Assembly (NCBI RefSeq): GCF_017874035.1
Contig: NZ_JAGGKV010000002.1
Span: forward strand, 248,001 to 312,000
DNA: 64,000 bases
From: Paenibacillus aceris
GTDB lineage: Bacteria > Bacillota > Bacilli > Paenibacillales > NBRC-103111
Direction of reading: 5' to 3'
Part shown: one piece after another, positions 26,551-35,110 of the stretch
How positions within the stretch are numbered: position 1 is the first letter of the stretch
How the letters are laid out: each line of letters opens with the position of its first letter
Program-made: the position numbers and the translations under genes
The notes under the pieces: generated by a model
What the model saw: only the letters and a program-made list of their open reading frames with translations
What the model was told of the DNA's origin: nothing
The model's database searches: none

Positions 26551-27209
26551 CTAAGGAACGTATCATTTTTTGCGATTTTGACGGTACCATTACTGTGAAT
26601 GATAACATCGTGGCCATCATGAAGCATTTTAATCCAGCAGGATGGGACGCGATTGTGGAACGCATTTTGGATAAAAGCATTTCAATCCGTCAAGGTGTCG
26701 GCGAAATGTTCGCCCTGCTGCCAACGTCGCGCAAAGATGAAATTGTTGAATACGCCATCGGGAATGCCGTTATCCGGGATGGCTTCAAGCAATTTGTGGA
26801 TTACTGCAAAGAGCAAAACATCAAGCTTTTGATCACTAGCGGAGGCATCGATTTCTTTATTTACCCGCTTCTGAAGCCTTTCCCGATTCCACATGAGCAC
26901 ATTTACTGCAATGCCTCTTCATTTGAAGGCAGTGTCATAGAAATTTTATGGCCAAATCAATGTGATGAGCATTGTCAAACAGACTGCGGTATGTGCAAAA
27001 CGAGCATTATTCGCTCCTATGATGCCAATCGGTATGAGCGGATCATCATTGGGGATAGCATTACAGATTTCGAAGGAGCTAAGCTGGTAGATACCATTTT
27101 TGCACGCTCCCATCTTGTCGATATGTGTGAGAAGCTGGGGTACGCTTATTACCCATTCGATAACTTCTTCGATATTATGAAGCAATTGGAGGCTGAACCT
27201 GTAGCATGA
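26547..27209 (+). CDS. mtnX: 2-hydroxy-3-keto-5-methylthiopentenyl-1-phosphate phosphatase
   Basis: HAD-superfamily phosphatase removing the phosphate after the MtnW step. The 220 residues begin with the nucleophile motif IIFCDFDGTIT (Asp10, Asp12), then LLITSGGIDFF and the Mg-binding IIIGDSITDFEGA. A Cys/His-rich patch DEHCQTDCGMCKTS around residue 145 is typical of MtnX-type proteins. It overlaps mtnW and mtnB by 4 bases each (ATGA), indicating translational coupling. Confidence 0.93.
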   Translation: MTKERIIFCDFDGTITVNDNIVAIMKHFNPAGWDAIVERILDKSISIRQGVGEMFALLPTSRKDEIVEYAIGNAVIRDGFKQFVDYCKEQNIKLLITSGGIDFFIYPLLKPFPIPHEHIYCNASSFEGSVIEILWPNQCDEHCQTDCGMCKTSIIRSYDANRYERIIIGDSITDFEGAKLVDTIFARSHLVDMCEKLGYAYYPFDNFFDIMKQLEAEPVA

Positions 27210-27847
27210 GCATTTTACTGGAAGAGAAACAACGCGCTTTTGCCGAGCTGCGTGACATTAAAGCCAATCTAGCGGCAAGAGGTTGGTTCCCTGCGACTAG
27301 CGGCAATTTATCCGTACGTGTAGGCAGCTTCGATCCTGAACAATTCACGTTCGCCATTACATCCAGCGGCAGAGATAAATCCGTGCAAACACCGGAGGAT
27401 TTCCTGCTTGTGAATGAAAAAGGGGTGGCTACGGAAGCCACTAGCCTAAAGCCATCGGCTGAAACGTTAATCCATAGCGAAATTTATCGTTTGACTGGCG
27501 CCGGCGCTATTTTTCATGTGCATACGATTTTCAATAATTTGATTTCCGAATTATATGGGGAGCGTAAGAGCATTCCTGTCAAAGGTGTTGAGCTTATCAA
27601 AGCGTTTAACATTTGGGAGGAAGATGCTCAAATCGAGATTCCGGTTCTACCGAACTATGCGGAAATACCTCGTATCGCCGCGCTCGTGGAAGATGCCATC
27701 ATTCCCCGAATTCCAGGCATTGTACTGCGCAATCATGGCATTTATGCATGGGGTGCAAACAGCTTTGAAGCTAAACGTCATTTGGAAGCTTTCGAATTCC
27801 TTTTTGAATATGTGTACCGCTCTCATTTGCTGAACAAAGGCTTGTAG
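27206..27847 (+). CDS. mtnB: Methylthioribulose-1-phosphate dehydratase
   Basis: Class II aldolase-fold, zinc-dependent dehydratase of methionine salvage, 213 residues. Motifs are PATSGNLSVRV, TSSGRDKS, the zinc histidines in IFHVHT and VLRNHGIYAWG. It is last in the mtnWXB unit and is followed by hairpins at 27872-27910 and 27933-27975. mtnD (acireductone dioxygenase), mtnK and mtnA are not in the window, so the pathway must be completed elsewhere. Confidence 0.94.
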   Translation: MSILLEEKQRAFAELRDIKANLAARGWFPATSGNLSVRVGSFDPEQFTFAITSSGRDKSVQTPEDFLLVNEKGVATEATSLKPSAETLIHSEIYRLTGAGAIFHVHTIFNNLISELYGERKSIPVKGVELIKAFNIWEEDAQIEIPVLPNYAEIPRIAALVEDAIIPRIPGIVLRNHGIYAWGANSFEAKRHLEAFEFLFEYVYRSHLLNKGL

Positions 27848-27871
27848 TTCCTTTATAACGCATAAAATACA

Positions 27872-27910
27872 CAAAGCCAAGCTCTCCCTCCATGGGCGAA
27901 CTTGGCTTTG
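27872..27910 (+). terminator. Hairpin after mtnB
   Basis: CAAAGCCAAG and CTTGGCTTTG form a perfect 10-base stem, 25 bases after the mtnB stop. The following GTCTGTCTTC is only moderately T-rich, so it may be a weak terminator or an RNA-stability element backed up by the next hairpin. Confidence 0.55.
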
Positions 27911-27932
27911 GTCTGTCTTCAACCAATGCAAT

Positions 27933-27975
27933 AAAAAACGTCCTATCTTCCTCGTGAGAAGATAGGACGTTTTTT
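27933..27975. terminator. Bidirectional terminator between mtnB and dnaD
   Basis: AAAAAACGTCCTATCTTC and its exact complement form an 18-base arm hairpin with a CTCGTGA loop. It serves both convergent units (mtnB on plus, dnaD on minus). Confidence 0.95.
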
Positions 27976-27978
27976 ATA

Positions 27979-28659
27979 TTATCTCGATTGCCTGAAACGC
28001 TGCGAATATTCCTTCGCTTGATCCACGGTGCCGACCCGATTGCGGCTCCATTCCAGCAGGATCCGGTCAATATAACGGAAGTGAACCTTGCCGGCGAACA
28101 CAGCTTCCTTCAGTGCCGTCATGATGAGCTCTTCCTTGTATTGATCCTTGTCCAGCCAACCGCTGATCGTCTCCAGCTCCATCGGTGTTAACGGACGGGC
28201 AAACTCTTTCTCGAACGTGGTGAAAATATTTCTTGCACCCTCATCGGATTGCACAGGGGTGCGGACAGCTGATAATTTGGCCATCTCCTGCTCAGCTGCC
28301 TGTTTAGCTAGCTTACGATATAGCGGTGTAAGATTATATCGCTCGCTGCGAATCCCCGTTGTCGCGTCCATCTCTTCGTCAATCGAGATGAACTGCTCGT
28401 GGATCAATTTCTGCAAGCCCGCGATTACGAAATCAGGAGATGCGGACATGCGGGATTGAATCTCATCGGTGGTTGGGAATTCATACTTTTCCTTCTCCAG
28501 AAAGGAAATGAGATGGATTAGCGTCATGACCTCGATTTCGCTTAACTGAAGGGCACGATAGTTTTTCAGCAGAAGAAGCGGTATCGCAACACTGCCTTCC
28601 TGGATGCTGGCCAACAGGACCGCTTCAATTTGCTGCTGTGTAATGAACGGTTTACTCAT
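27979..28659 (-). CDS. dnaD: DnaD-type replication initiation protein
   Basis: Primosomal protein that helps load the replicative helicase. The 226 residues have an N-terminal winged-helix DDBH1 domain (about 15-125: LSEIEVMTLIHLISFLEKE) and a C-terminal DDBH2 domain (about 140-205: FTTFEKEFARPLTPMELETI, then the YIDRIL signature). It lies 34 bases after asnS on the same strand, the order conserved in B. subtilis. There nth follows dnaD, but here a terminator and the convergent mtn genes follow. Confidence 0.93.
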   Translation of the reverse strand: MSKPFITQQQIEAVLLASIQEGSVAIPLLLLKNYRALQLSEIEVMTLIHLISFLEKEKYEFPTTDEIQSRMSASPDFVIAGLQKLIHEQFISIDEEMDATTGIRSERYNLTPLYRKLAKQAAEQEMAKLSAVRTPVQSDEGARNIFTTFEKEFARPLTPMELETISGWLDKDQYKEELIMTALKEAVFAGKVHFRYIDRILLEWSRNRVGTVDQAKEYSQRFRQSR

Positions 28660-28693
28660 CCGGTCTCCTTTCTACCTTTGGTTGATAAATGGA

Positions 28694-29983
28694 TTACGGA
28701 TATAGACGGTATAGCAAACGTGGGAACGGAATCGTTTCGCGAACGTGATCTAATCCGCAAATCCACGCAACGGTACGCTCAAGTCCAAGACCGAAACCGG
28801 AATGCGGCACTGTCCCGTATTTCCGAAGGTCGAGATACCATTGATACGCCTCTTTTGACAGATCATGCTCTTTAAAGCGTTGTTCCATTAACTCCGGATC
28901 ATCAATCCGCTGACTGCCTCCGATAATTTCTCCGTAGCCCTCAGGTGCAATCATATCCGCACAAAGCACAACCTCAGGTCGGCTAGGATCCGGCTTCATG
29001 TAAAAGGCTTTAATTTCGGTTGGCCAATGCGTGATGAACACAGGTGTTTCATACTCAGCAGCAATCGCTGTCTCATGCGGCGCTCCGAAATCCTCGCCCC
29101 ACTCGAATTCATGACCGTTCTTTTGCAGGAACTCCACCGCTTGATCATACGTAATTCGCGGGAAAGAGCCTTTAATTTTCTCCAGCTTGGACGTGTCGCG
29201 CTCTAAAGTTTCAAGTTCTTGCGCACAATTTTTAAGCACGGTTTGAACAATATGGGATACGAATTGCTCCTGAACTTCCAAGTTTTCGGCATGGTCCACG
29301 AACGCCATTTCCGGTTCGATCATCCAGAATTCAATGAGATGTCTTCTTGTCTTCGATTTCTCTGCCCGGAACGTAGGACCGAAAGAATACACTCGGCCAA
29401 GCGCCATCGCAGCCGCTTCCATATACAGCTGACCGCTTTGCGTCAGGAAGGCATCCTCATCAAAATATTTGGTGTGGAACAAATTCGTCGTGCCTTCACA
29501 GGAGGAAGGAGTTAGAATTGGCGGATCCACCAAATGGAAGCCTCGGTCATTGAAAAATTGTTGAACGGCTTGAATAATTTGCGCACGAATGACGAGTACT
29601 GCGCGTTGGCGCGGACTCCGAATCCACAGATGACGGTTATCCATCAAGAAATCAACGCCGTGTTCTTTCGGTGTAATCGGGTATTCTTCAGTTACTTGAA
29701 TGATCTCTACGCCAGTGACATCAAGCTCAAAGCCGCCCTTACTGCGTGTATCCTCTTTCACTTTGCCTGTTATGTACAGAGAGCTTTCCTGTGTTAGCTT
29801 GGAAGCGGCTTCCCAGACATCTTCAGCTACTTCGCTTTTTACCACAACGCCTTGTATATATCCTGAACCGTCTCTAAGTTGTAAAAATTGAATTTTACCG
29901 CTAGACCGTTTCTTGTTTAGCCAACAGCCAATTGTAACTGACTCGCCGACATGATGTTTTACTTCACCTATCGTACTTTTCAT
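28694..29983 (-). CDS. asnS: Asparaginyl-tRNA synthetase
   Basis: Class IIb synthetase for tRNA-Asn, 429 residues, with an N-terminal OB-fold anticodon domain (about 10-110: [22 protein letters not shown] shown by [12 protein letters not shown] and [13 protein letters not shown]) and a catalytic core with [25 protein letters not shown] motif 1, motif 2 [12 protein letters not shown] and motif 3 [15 protein letters not shown]. It is upstream of dnaD in the conserved order. AAGGAGG precedes the ATG. No T-box signature was found upstream. Confidence 0.96.
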   Translation of the reverse strand: MKSTIGEVKHHVGESVTIGCWLNKKRSSGKIQFLQLRDGSGYIQGVVVKSEVAEDVWEAASKLTQESSLYITGKVKEDTRSKGGFELDVTGVEIIQVTEEYPITPKEHGVDFLMDNRHLWIRSPRQRAVLVIRAQIIQAVQQFFNDRGFHLVDPPILTPSSCEGTTNLFHTKYFDEDAFLTQSGQLYMEAAAMALGRVYSFGPTFRAEKSKTRRHLIEFWMIEPEMAFVDHAENLEVQEQFVSHIVQTVLKNCAQELETLERDTSKLEKIKGSFPRITYDQAVEFLQKNGHEFEWGEDFGAPHETAIAAEYETPVFITHWPTEIKAFYMKPDPSRPEVVLCADMIAPEGYGEIIGGSQRIDDPELMEQRFKEHDLSKEAYQWYLDLRKYGTVPHSGFGLGLERTVAWICGLDHVRETIPFPRLLYRLYP

Positions 29984-30086
29984 ACTTGTTTAGTACCTCC
30001 TTGAGTTTTCGTACGAACTATCTTACAGCTATCATGCACCTGAAATTTCCGGCGCTTTTCTATTGTACACTATTTTGCACAAAGAT

Positions 30087-31295
30087 TCAGTCTGGGGCAG
30101 TCTGAACCAAATGATAAGTGTCCCTTGCGATGATCCATTCTTCATTCGTTGGTATGACTAGAACTTGCACTTTGGCGTTTATCGTTGTAATGCGCCGCTC
30201 CTGCCCTCTCCCTGACCGATTCGCTGCTTCATCGAACTCCACGCCGAGGTAAGTCAGGTGCTCGCAAACTCTTTTTCGTAAAATCTCCGAATTCTCGCCA
30301 ACGCCGGCCGTAAATACAATCGCATCGACGCCATTCATTGCCGCGGCGTAAGCTCCGATGTATTTCCGCAAGCGATACTCGTACATCTCGAAGGCCATCG
30401 AGGCGTTTCTATCCCCCGCTTCCATCGCTTCCGTAATCTCCCGCATATCGCTGGAGATGCCCGAGATCGCTTGGAGCCCGCTGTGCTTATTCAGCATCGA
30501 GGAGATCTCTCCAAGCGTCAAATCTTCCTTTCCCATTGCATAGGGCACGATAGCAGGATCCAAATCGCCGCTGCGCGTGCCCATCATCAGACCCTCGAGC
30601 GGAGTCATCCCCATGCTCGTATCCACCGATTTGCCGCCCAGTATGGCGGCGCAGGAAGCTCCGTTACCGATATGACAGGTAATGAGCTTCAACTGCTCCA
30701 GCGGGCGTCCCAGGAAGGCTGCGGCGCGCTCGCTCACATAGTTGTGCGAGGTGCCGTGAAAACCGTAGCGGCGCACCTTGTGCTTCCGGTACAGAACCAT
30801 CGGTACCGGGTAAAGGTAGGCTTGCGCCGGCATGGACTGATGGAAGGCCGTGTCGAAGACAACAGCCTGCGGGACGTCCGGCATGTTGGCCTCCACAGCC
30901 GAAATGCCGAGCATGTGCGCTGGGTTGTGCAGCGGCGCCAAATCAAAAAGGCGCTTGATCTCCTGCTTAACCTCGTGGTTCACGAGGACGGAGCTCTTGA
31001 AGCTTTCACCGCCGTGCACAACGCGGTGACCGACGGCGCTGATCTCCGCCGTTGACGAGAGCACGCCGTGCTCAGGATGAACGAGCAGTGCCAGCACTTT
31101 GCGGATTGCTGTCGTATGCTCCAAAATTTCGCTTACCTCGTGAACCTCAGCTTTGCCTTTCGGCTCATGCACCAAGATCGCGGTTTCCATCCCGATCCGC
31201 TCAACTCTGCCCTTCGCCAGAACCGTCTCGTCTTCCATTTGAAAAAGCTGATATTTGAGCGACGAGCTCCCCGCATTAATGACGAGAATATTCAC
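30087..31295 (-). CDS. ackA: Acetate kinase
   Basis: Interconverts acetyl phosphate and acetate with ATP formation. The 402 residues have NILVINAGSSSLKYQLF at the N-terminus, the family signatures VVFDTAFHQSMP, GFHGTSHNYV, ITCHIGNGAS, TPLEGLMMGTRSGD and FTAGVGENS. It overlaps the upstream hydroxyacyl-CoA dehydrogenase gene by 4 bases, so the two are co-translated. The half of the gene coding for the N-terminal two thirds is notably GC-rich. Butyrate kinase is a related family, but the signatures here are those of AckA. Confidence 0.95.
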   Translation of the reverse strand: MNILVINAGSSSLKYQLFQMEDETVLAKGRVERIGMETAILVHEPKGKAEVHEVSEILEHTTAIRKVLALLVHPEHGVLSSTAEISAVGHRVVHGGESFKSSVLVNHEVKQEIKRLFDLAPLHNPAHMLGISAVEANMPDVPQAVVFDTAFHQSMPAQAYLYPVPMVLYRKHKVRRYGFHGTSHNYVSERAAAFLGRPLEQLKLITCHIGNGASCAAILGGKSVDTSMGMTPLEGLMMGTRSGDLDPAIVPYAMGKEDLTLGEISSMLNKHSGLQAISGISSDMREITEAMEAGDRNASMAFEMYEYRLRKYIGAYAAAMNGVDAIVFTAGVGENSEILRKRVCEHLTYLGVEFDEAANRSGRGQERRITTINAKVQVLVIPTNEEWIIARDTYHLVQTAPD

Positions 31296-32164
31296 AAACG
31301 GTCACCATCCTTGTCGTAAAGGAAAAATCCTTCTCCCGTTTTGACACCCAAATGACCGGCACGCACCATTTTCTTCAACAGAAACGATGGCCGGTACTTA
31401 ATGTCTCCATAATCGCGAAACATCCCTTCAAGTGCATCGTGCACAGCATCCAAACCGAATCTGTCGCACATCTCAAGAGGGCCATATTTAAAATCATAGC
31501 CGATTTTCATTGCTGTATCGATATCCTCGGCGGATGCCACGCCCTCTGAGAGCGTGTGCAAGGCTTCATTGATAAGTGTGCATATCAGTCTTGTCGTGAT
31601 GAAACCAGGCGACTCATTGACTTTAATGCCTTTCTTATGGATAAGTTCATCCACGAAACGTCTCGTTTGCTCAAAGGTTTCATCCGACGTTTTCATCGCT
31701 CGGATGATCTCAACAAGATTTACTTTTGCAACCGGATGTAGAAAGTGAAGCCCGATCACCCGCTGCGGATTGGTTGTAACAGCTGCGATTTCAGTCACGC
31801 TGAGCGTAGATGTATTGGATGCCAAAATAATAGATGGATTGCAAATTTGATTTAATTGGAAGAAGACGTGTTTTTTAGCATTTAAATCTTCCGTGATTGT
31901 TTCTATAACCATATCGCAAGAAGCCATGTCTTCCAGAGAATCCGCTTTCTTTATTTTTGCTAAAATAAGCTTTTTCTCCGTTTCCGTCAAAGCCCATCGT
32001 TCAATTTGTTTATCTAAACTGACCTGGATCTGTTCCAGGGCTCGATCGAGCTTTTCTGCTGTTTTCTCTACAAGCAACACGTCAAGGCCACAAGCTGCAA
32101 GCATTTCAGAAATGCCTTGGCCCATCGTGCCTCCGCCAACTACACCAATCGTTTTGAAAACCAT
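31292..32164 (-). CDS. 3-hydroxyacyl-CoA (3-hydroxybutyryl-CoA) dehydrogenase (290 aa)
   Basis: NAD(P)-dependent dehydrogenase of the 3-hydroxyacyl-CoA family. It has the Rossmann GVVGGGTMGQGI, the signature SNTSTLSVTEIA, HFLHPVAKVNLVEII, NESPGFITTRL and a C-terminal dimer domain with MCDRFGLDAV. The 290-residue single-domain length matches bacterial 3-hydroxybutyryl-CoA dehydrogenases (Hbd/MmgB type). It overlaps ackA by an ATGA, which is an unusual pairing and suggests a link between acyl-CoA and acetate metabolism. AAGGAGAAATTTGGC lies upstream of the ATG. Whether it works in fermentation or fatty-acid use cannot be told from sequence. Confidence 0.88.
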   Translation of the reverse strand: MVFKTIGVVGGGTMGQGISEMLAACGLDVLLVEKTAEKLDRALEQIQVSLDKQIERWALTETEKKLILAKIKKADSLEDMASCDMVIETITEDLNAKKHVFFQLNQICNPSIILASNTSTLSVTEIAAVTTNPQRVIGLHFLHPVAKVNLVEIIRAMKTSDETFEQTRRFVDELIHKKGIKVNESPGFITTRLICTLINEALHTLSEGVASAEDIDTAMKIGYDFKYGPLEMCDRFGLDAVHDALEGMFRDYGDIKYRPSFLLKKMVRAGHLGVKTGEGFFLYDKDGDRL

Positions 32165-32371
32165 GCCAAATTTCTCCTTCTGTAAGGCTCATTCTTATCA
32201 TTCACAACCAGATCGCATTGCAACCTCGGAAAACCCACACTAATCATACAATTTTTGTTTCCAAATTTCATTAACAGTCACAAAACATTGCGGAACCTTT
32301 ACGAGCTCTGACACAATTGCATATAAAACAGGACCTAGACCGTGCCTTATTACACCTCTTTTAGACAATAC

Positions 32372-32424
32372 AAAAAGCAGGGTTGTTTCTAAAGTAGAAT
32401 ATCTACTCTCGAAACAAACCCTAC
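32372..32424 (-). terminator. Terminator of the FtsH-like gene
   Basis: On the minus strand GGGTTTGTTTC pairs with GAAACAACCC (one bulged T), with an inner GTAGA/TCTAC hairpin, then CTTTTTG. It lies right after the stop at 32430. Confidence 0.75.
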
Positions 32425-32429
32425 CTATT

Positions 32430-33938
32430 TTAAGCACTTTGTGATACAGACGCATCGAACAGCTTGCGAAACGTATCGCCGGAAATAACTTCTTCCCGCA
32501 TCAATATCGCGAAGGAATGATCAAATACGCCCCGTTGTTGTTCTAGCAGCGACTTCGTACTCATCATGAGAGCATCAAGAATAGCCGTATTCTCTTTCAT
32601 CAATTGATCCTTCGTCACCATCTCACGATCAATGATACCAAGCGATGTGAGGCCGGAATCCATCATATTACGGACCATGGAGAGCGCCTGCTCAAAATCG
32701 TTCCTCGATCCTGTGCTACGGCCGCCATAGAAAATTTCTTCTGCCGCGGCGCCGCCTAAAGCGATCATGATTTGCTGTTCAATATAATCCTTCGTGTACA
32801 AATAATGATCCTTCGGCGGGTTATGTCGCACATAACCGAGCGCCTTCCCGCGCGGACTCACCGTTACCTGTGACACAGAGCCGGGACGTACAAGTTCAGC
32901 AATGATCGCATGACCCAGTTCATGATAAGCGACTCGCTCTTTCTCATCCTGCGCGGTCTCCTTATCCGTCCGCTCACCCATCATGATTTTATCAATCGCA
33001 GATGCCAAATGATGCTGCTCGATTGCCTTTTTATCCTCACGCATCGCATAAATGGCTGCTTCATTCAGCACACCTTCCAATTGCGCACCCGAGAAACCGA
33101 ACGTTTGTTCTGCCACCGTATCCAGGGAAACTTCACCCGCTAACGGCTTATTTTTCACATGAATATCCAAAATGGAAAGTCGGCCTTTCTTATCCGGCAA
33201 ATCCACCTCAATATGACGGTCAAAACGTCCCGGACGAAGCAGCGCGCTGTCCAGCATTTCTTTCCGGTTCGTCGCGGCCATAATCAGAATGCGTGGCGCA
33301 TCGTTCGTATGAATACCGTCCATCTCTGTCAACAACTGGTTTAGCGTTTGGTCATACTCACGCTGTTGACCGCCATCCCGCTTACCGCCGATCACATCGA
33401 TCTCATCGATGAAAATAATCGCGTTATCTTTGCCTTCTTTTACTGCGCGAGTTCTTGCTTCCTTAAAGAGATCGCGAACACGGCTTGCCCCAACGCCGAC
33501 ATACATCTCAACAAATTCACTGCCTGAGGCAGCTAAGTAAACGGAATTCGTATAGTGAGCTGCCGCTTTTGCCATTAGCGTCTTGCCTGTCCCCGGAGGA
33601 CCGGTGAGCAATATGCCTTTGAGCGGACGAATGCCAAGCTTTTTAATTTCTTCATGCTTTATCAAAAAATCGAGTGCTTCCGTCAATTCTTTCTTTGCAC
33701 GATCCTGCCCGCCAATTTCGTCAAAAGTCAGAAAAGCTGGCGTTCGGTTTTTACTTTTACGGTCACCGCCACCACCAGAAGAAATGCCTACTCCGCCGCG
33801 GCCTCTGATCATATAAAACAACGAAACCCCTAATACGCCAACGAACAAAATAGGAATGACATTGACACCTAAGAATGCTAAGAAAACAAGCAATACCGGA
33901 ATAAACCCAATCCCAATCTCTTTATAAATTTTACTCAT
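32430..33938 (-). CDS. FtsH-like membrane AAA+ zinc protease lacking the ectodomain (502 aa)
   Basis: AAA+ protease related to FtsH. Two adjacent hydrophobic segments (about residues 8-27 and 28-45) replace the usual pair of membrane helices flanking an external domain. The AAA module has Walker A GPPGTGKT (113-120), the pore-loop FVEMYVG (142-148), Walker B IIFIDEID (174-181) and the second region of homology ending RPGRFDR (235-241). The protease domain has the zinc site HELGH (339-343; HEAGH in most FtsH) and the third-ligand region SRNDFEQA with Asp414. The length is about 100-150 residues short of typical FtsH. It overlaps by 8 bases the end of an upstream gene for a single-pass membrane protein, a likely partner. 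It is probably not the main housekeeping FtsH. Confidence 0.9.
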   Translation of the reverse strand: MSKIYKEIGIGFIPVLLVFLAFLGVNVIPILFVGVLGVSLFYMIRGRGGVGISSGGGGDRKSKNRTPAFLTFDEIGGQDRAKKELTEALDFLIKHEEIKKLGIRPLKGILLTGPPGTGKTLMAKAAAHYTNSVYLAASGSEFVEMYVGVGASRVRDLFKEARTRAVKEGKDNAIIFIDEIDVIGGKRDGGQQREYDQTLNQLLTEMDGIHTNDAPRILIMAATNRKEMLDSALLRPGRFDRHIEVDLPDKKGRLSILDIHVKNKPLAGEVSLDTVAEQTFGFSGAQLEGVLNEAAIYAMREDKKAIEQHHLASAIDKIMMGERTDKETAQDEKERVAYHELGHAIIAELVRPGSVSQVTVSPRGKALGYVRHNPPKDHYLYTKDYIEQQIMIALGGAAAEEIFYGGRSTGSRNDFEQALSMVRNMMDSGLTSLGIIDREMVTKDQLMKENTAILDALMMSTKSLLEQQRGVFDHSFAILMREEVISGDTFRKLFDASVSQSA

Positions 33939-34461
33939 TCGGCCACACTCCTATCTGCGAGTTTCTAGGAAGCATGATGAATTTTGTGGCATCACCATCT
34001 GTCAATCGAATATACACATACGTTTGATCCATTTCACTTTCGACTTTCATATTCGGCATGTCAGCGGCATACTTTTGAAGCGTTGCAGGAATGTCTGCAT
34101 AATGTTTTGTTTCCATCGCTTGCGCTACTTCAAATAAAGCTTTGGACCACCACTGATCAAGCTTCTCTGACGGATTATCCTTCACATGAATATTTACGGT
34201 ACGTTTACCGATAATCGATGCACCATCCTTGTTAATACGTTCAACAACCGTTCTTAAATTAGCGTCTCCCTTTAAATCAACTTCTATATCAACACGATCT
34301 TTGTCCAATTTCATTGTCGAGCTGCTCACTCCGGGAACTTTACTAATGATATCCGATAATGGATTTTCCATTGCAAAACTTGTATATGCGAACCAGCCTC
34401 CGAATAATACGCCGGCAGAAATAATTACACTCAATACGACAGGTAAGAGACGTAGCTTCAT
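33931..34461 (-). CDS. Single-pass membrane protein with extracytoplasmic domain, partner of the FtsH-like protease (176 aa)
   Basis: Not recognised as a named family. An N-terminal hydrophobic segment (about 5-28, VVLSVIISAGVLFGGWF) would anchor a 145-residue domain outside the membrane. That domain contains MKLDKDRVDIEVDLKGDANL (as MKLDKDRV and DIEVDLKGD), RTVNIHVKD and a C-terminal YVYIRLTDGDATKFI, an alternating beta/alpha pattern. It overlaps the protease start by 8 bases, so production of the two is coupled. Given that the protease lacks the external domain of FtsH, this protein may supply it or act as adaptor; that is inference. Confidence 0.78.
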   Translation of the reverse strand: MKLRLLPVVLSVIISAGVLFGGWFAYTSFAMENPLSDIISKVPGVSSSTMKLDKDRVDIEVDLKGDANLRTVVERINKDGASIIGKRTVNIHVKDNPSEKLDQWWSKALFEVAQAMETKHYADIPATLQKYAADMPNMKVESEMDQTYVYIRLTDGDATKFIMLPRNSQIGVWPNE

Positions 34462-34561
34462 CAGTCAACGTCCCCCTTTCTCGATATATTATGTTTCGTC
34501 CTCGTCTATACACAAAGTATATCACGCGATATATATATTAGCCTTATGAAATGAGTGGAAA

Positions 34562-34591
34562 CAAGAAAACTCAGCCTACTGCAGGCTGAGT
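34562..34591 (-). terminator. Terminator overlapping the end of the ypmB-like gene
   Basis: ACTCAGCCT and AGGCTGAGT form a 9-base stem followed on the minus strand by TTTTCTTGTTT. The stop codon (34578-34576) lies in the hairpin, so transcription ends right at the end of the gene. Confidence 0.85.
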
Positions 34592-35070
34592 CTGTACGTA
34601 TCAATATAAGATCCATCTTTAAATTTGTAATAATCATAAAAATGTCTTGTGCCGCTATCGTCAATCTTTTTGTAAAACACTTCCCAGACATATTCCTGAC
34701 CTAGTTTCCCCGGCATAATCCGATCAATCTCGACACCAGGATATTTCTTCATGACTGCATCCCGAATTTGGTCTTGCGTGAAGCCTTCTGACGCCATTTC
34801 CGTATGGACATCTTTATCCGAAACCCAGACGATCACGCCTTGACCTAATTTGTCTTCTCCGTAAACGATGCGAAACGGCTCGTCCCCATAAAAGAAATCC
34901 ACGTTATCAGCTTTCGTCATGATACTTTTTTCAAAAGCAATTTCTACCGCGGTGCGCTTGCTGTCCCAATGTGCGTTTTGCACATTTAAATAGAAACGGC
35001 TGAGCACAACGCCAAGCGTCAAAATAATAAAAACCCCGAAAACGATAATTCTCGTTCGCTTTGCACTCAT
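34576..35070 (-). CDS. ypmB: YpmB-like DUF5590 membrane protein (164 aa)
   Basis: An N-terminal membrane helix (about 8-28, IIVFGVFIILTLGVVLS) followed by two related PepSY-like alpha/beta units outside the membrane: AVEIAFEKSIMTKADNVDFFYGDEPFRIVYG (as landmarks SIMTKADNVDFFYGDEP and FRIVYG) and MKKYPGVEIDRIMPGKLG with YYKFKDGSYI. This is the layout of B. subtilis YpmB, which is encoded in the same neighbourhood between dinG and asnS. The function is unknown. It is 40 bases downstream of an MTA/SAH deaminase gene on the same strand and probably co-transcribed with it. Confidence 0.82.
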   Translation of the reverse strand: MSAKRTRIIVFGVFIILTLGVVLSRFYLNVQNAHWDSKRTAVEIAFEKSIMTKADNVDFFYGDEPFRIVYGEDKLGQGVIVWVSDKDVHTEMASEGFTQDQIRDAVMKKYPGVEIDRIMPGKLGQEYVWEVFYKKIDDSGTRHFYDYYKFKDGSYIDTYRLSLQ

Positions 35071-35110
35071 GAGCGCCGCTCACCTCCCCAGACGAACTGC
35101 CGGCACCTGC

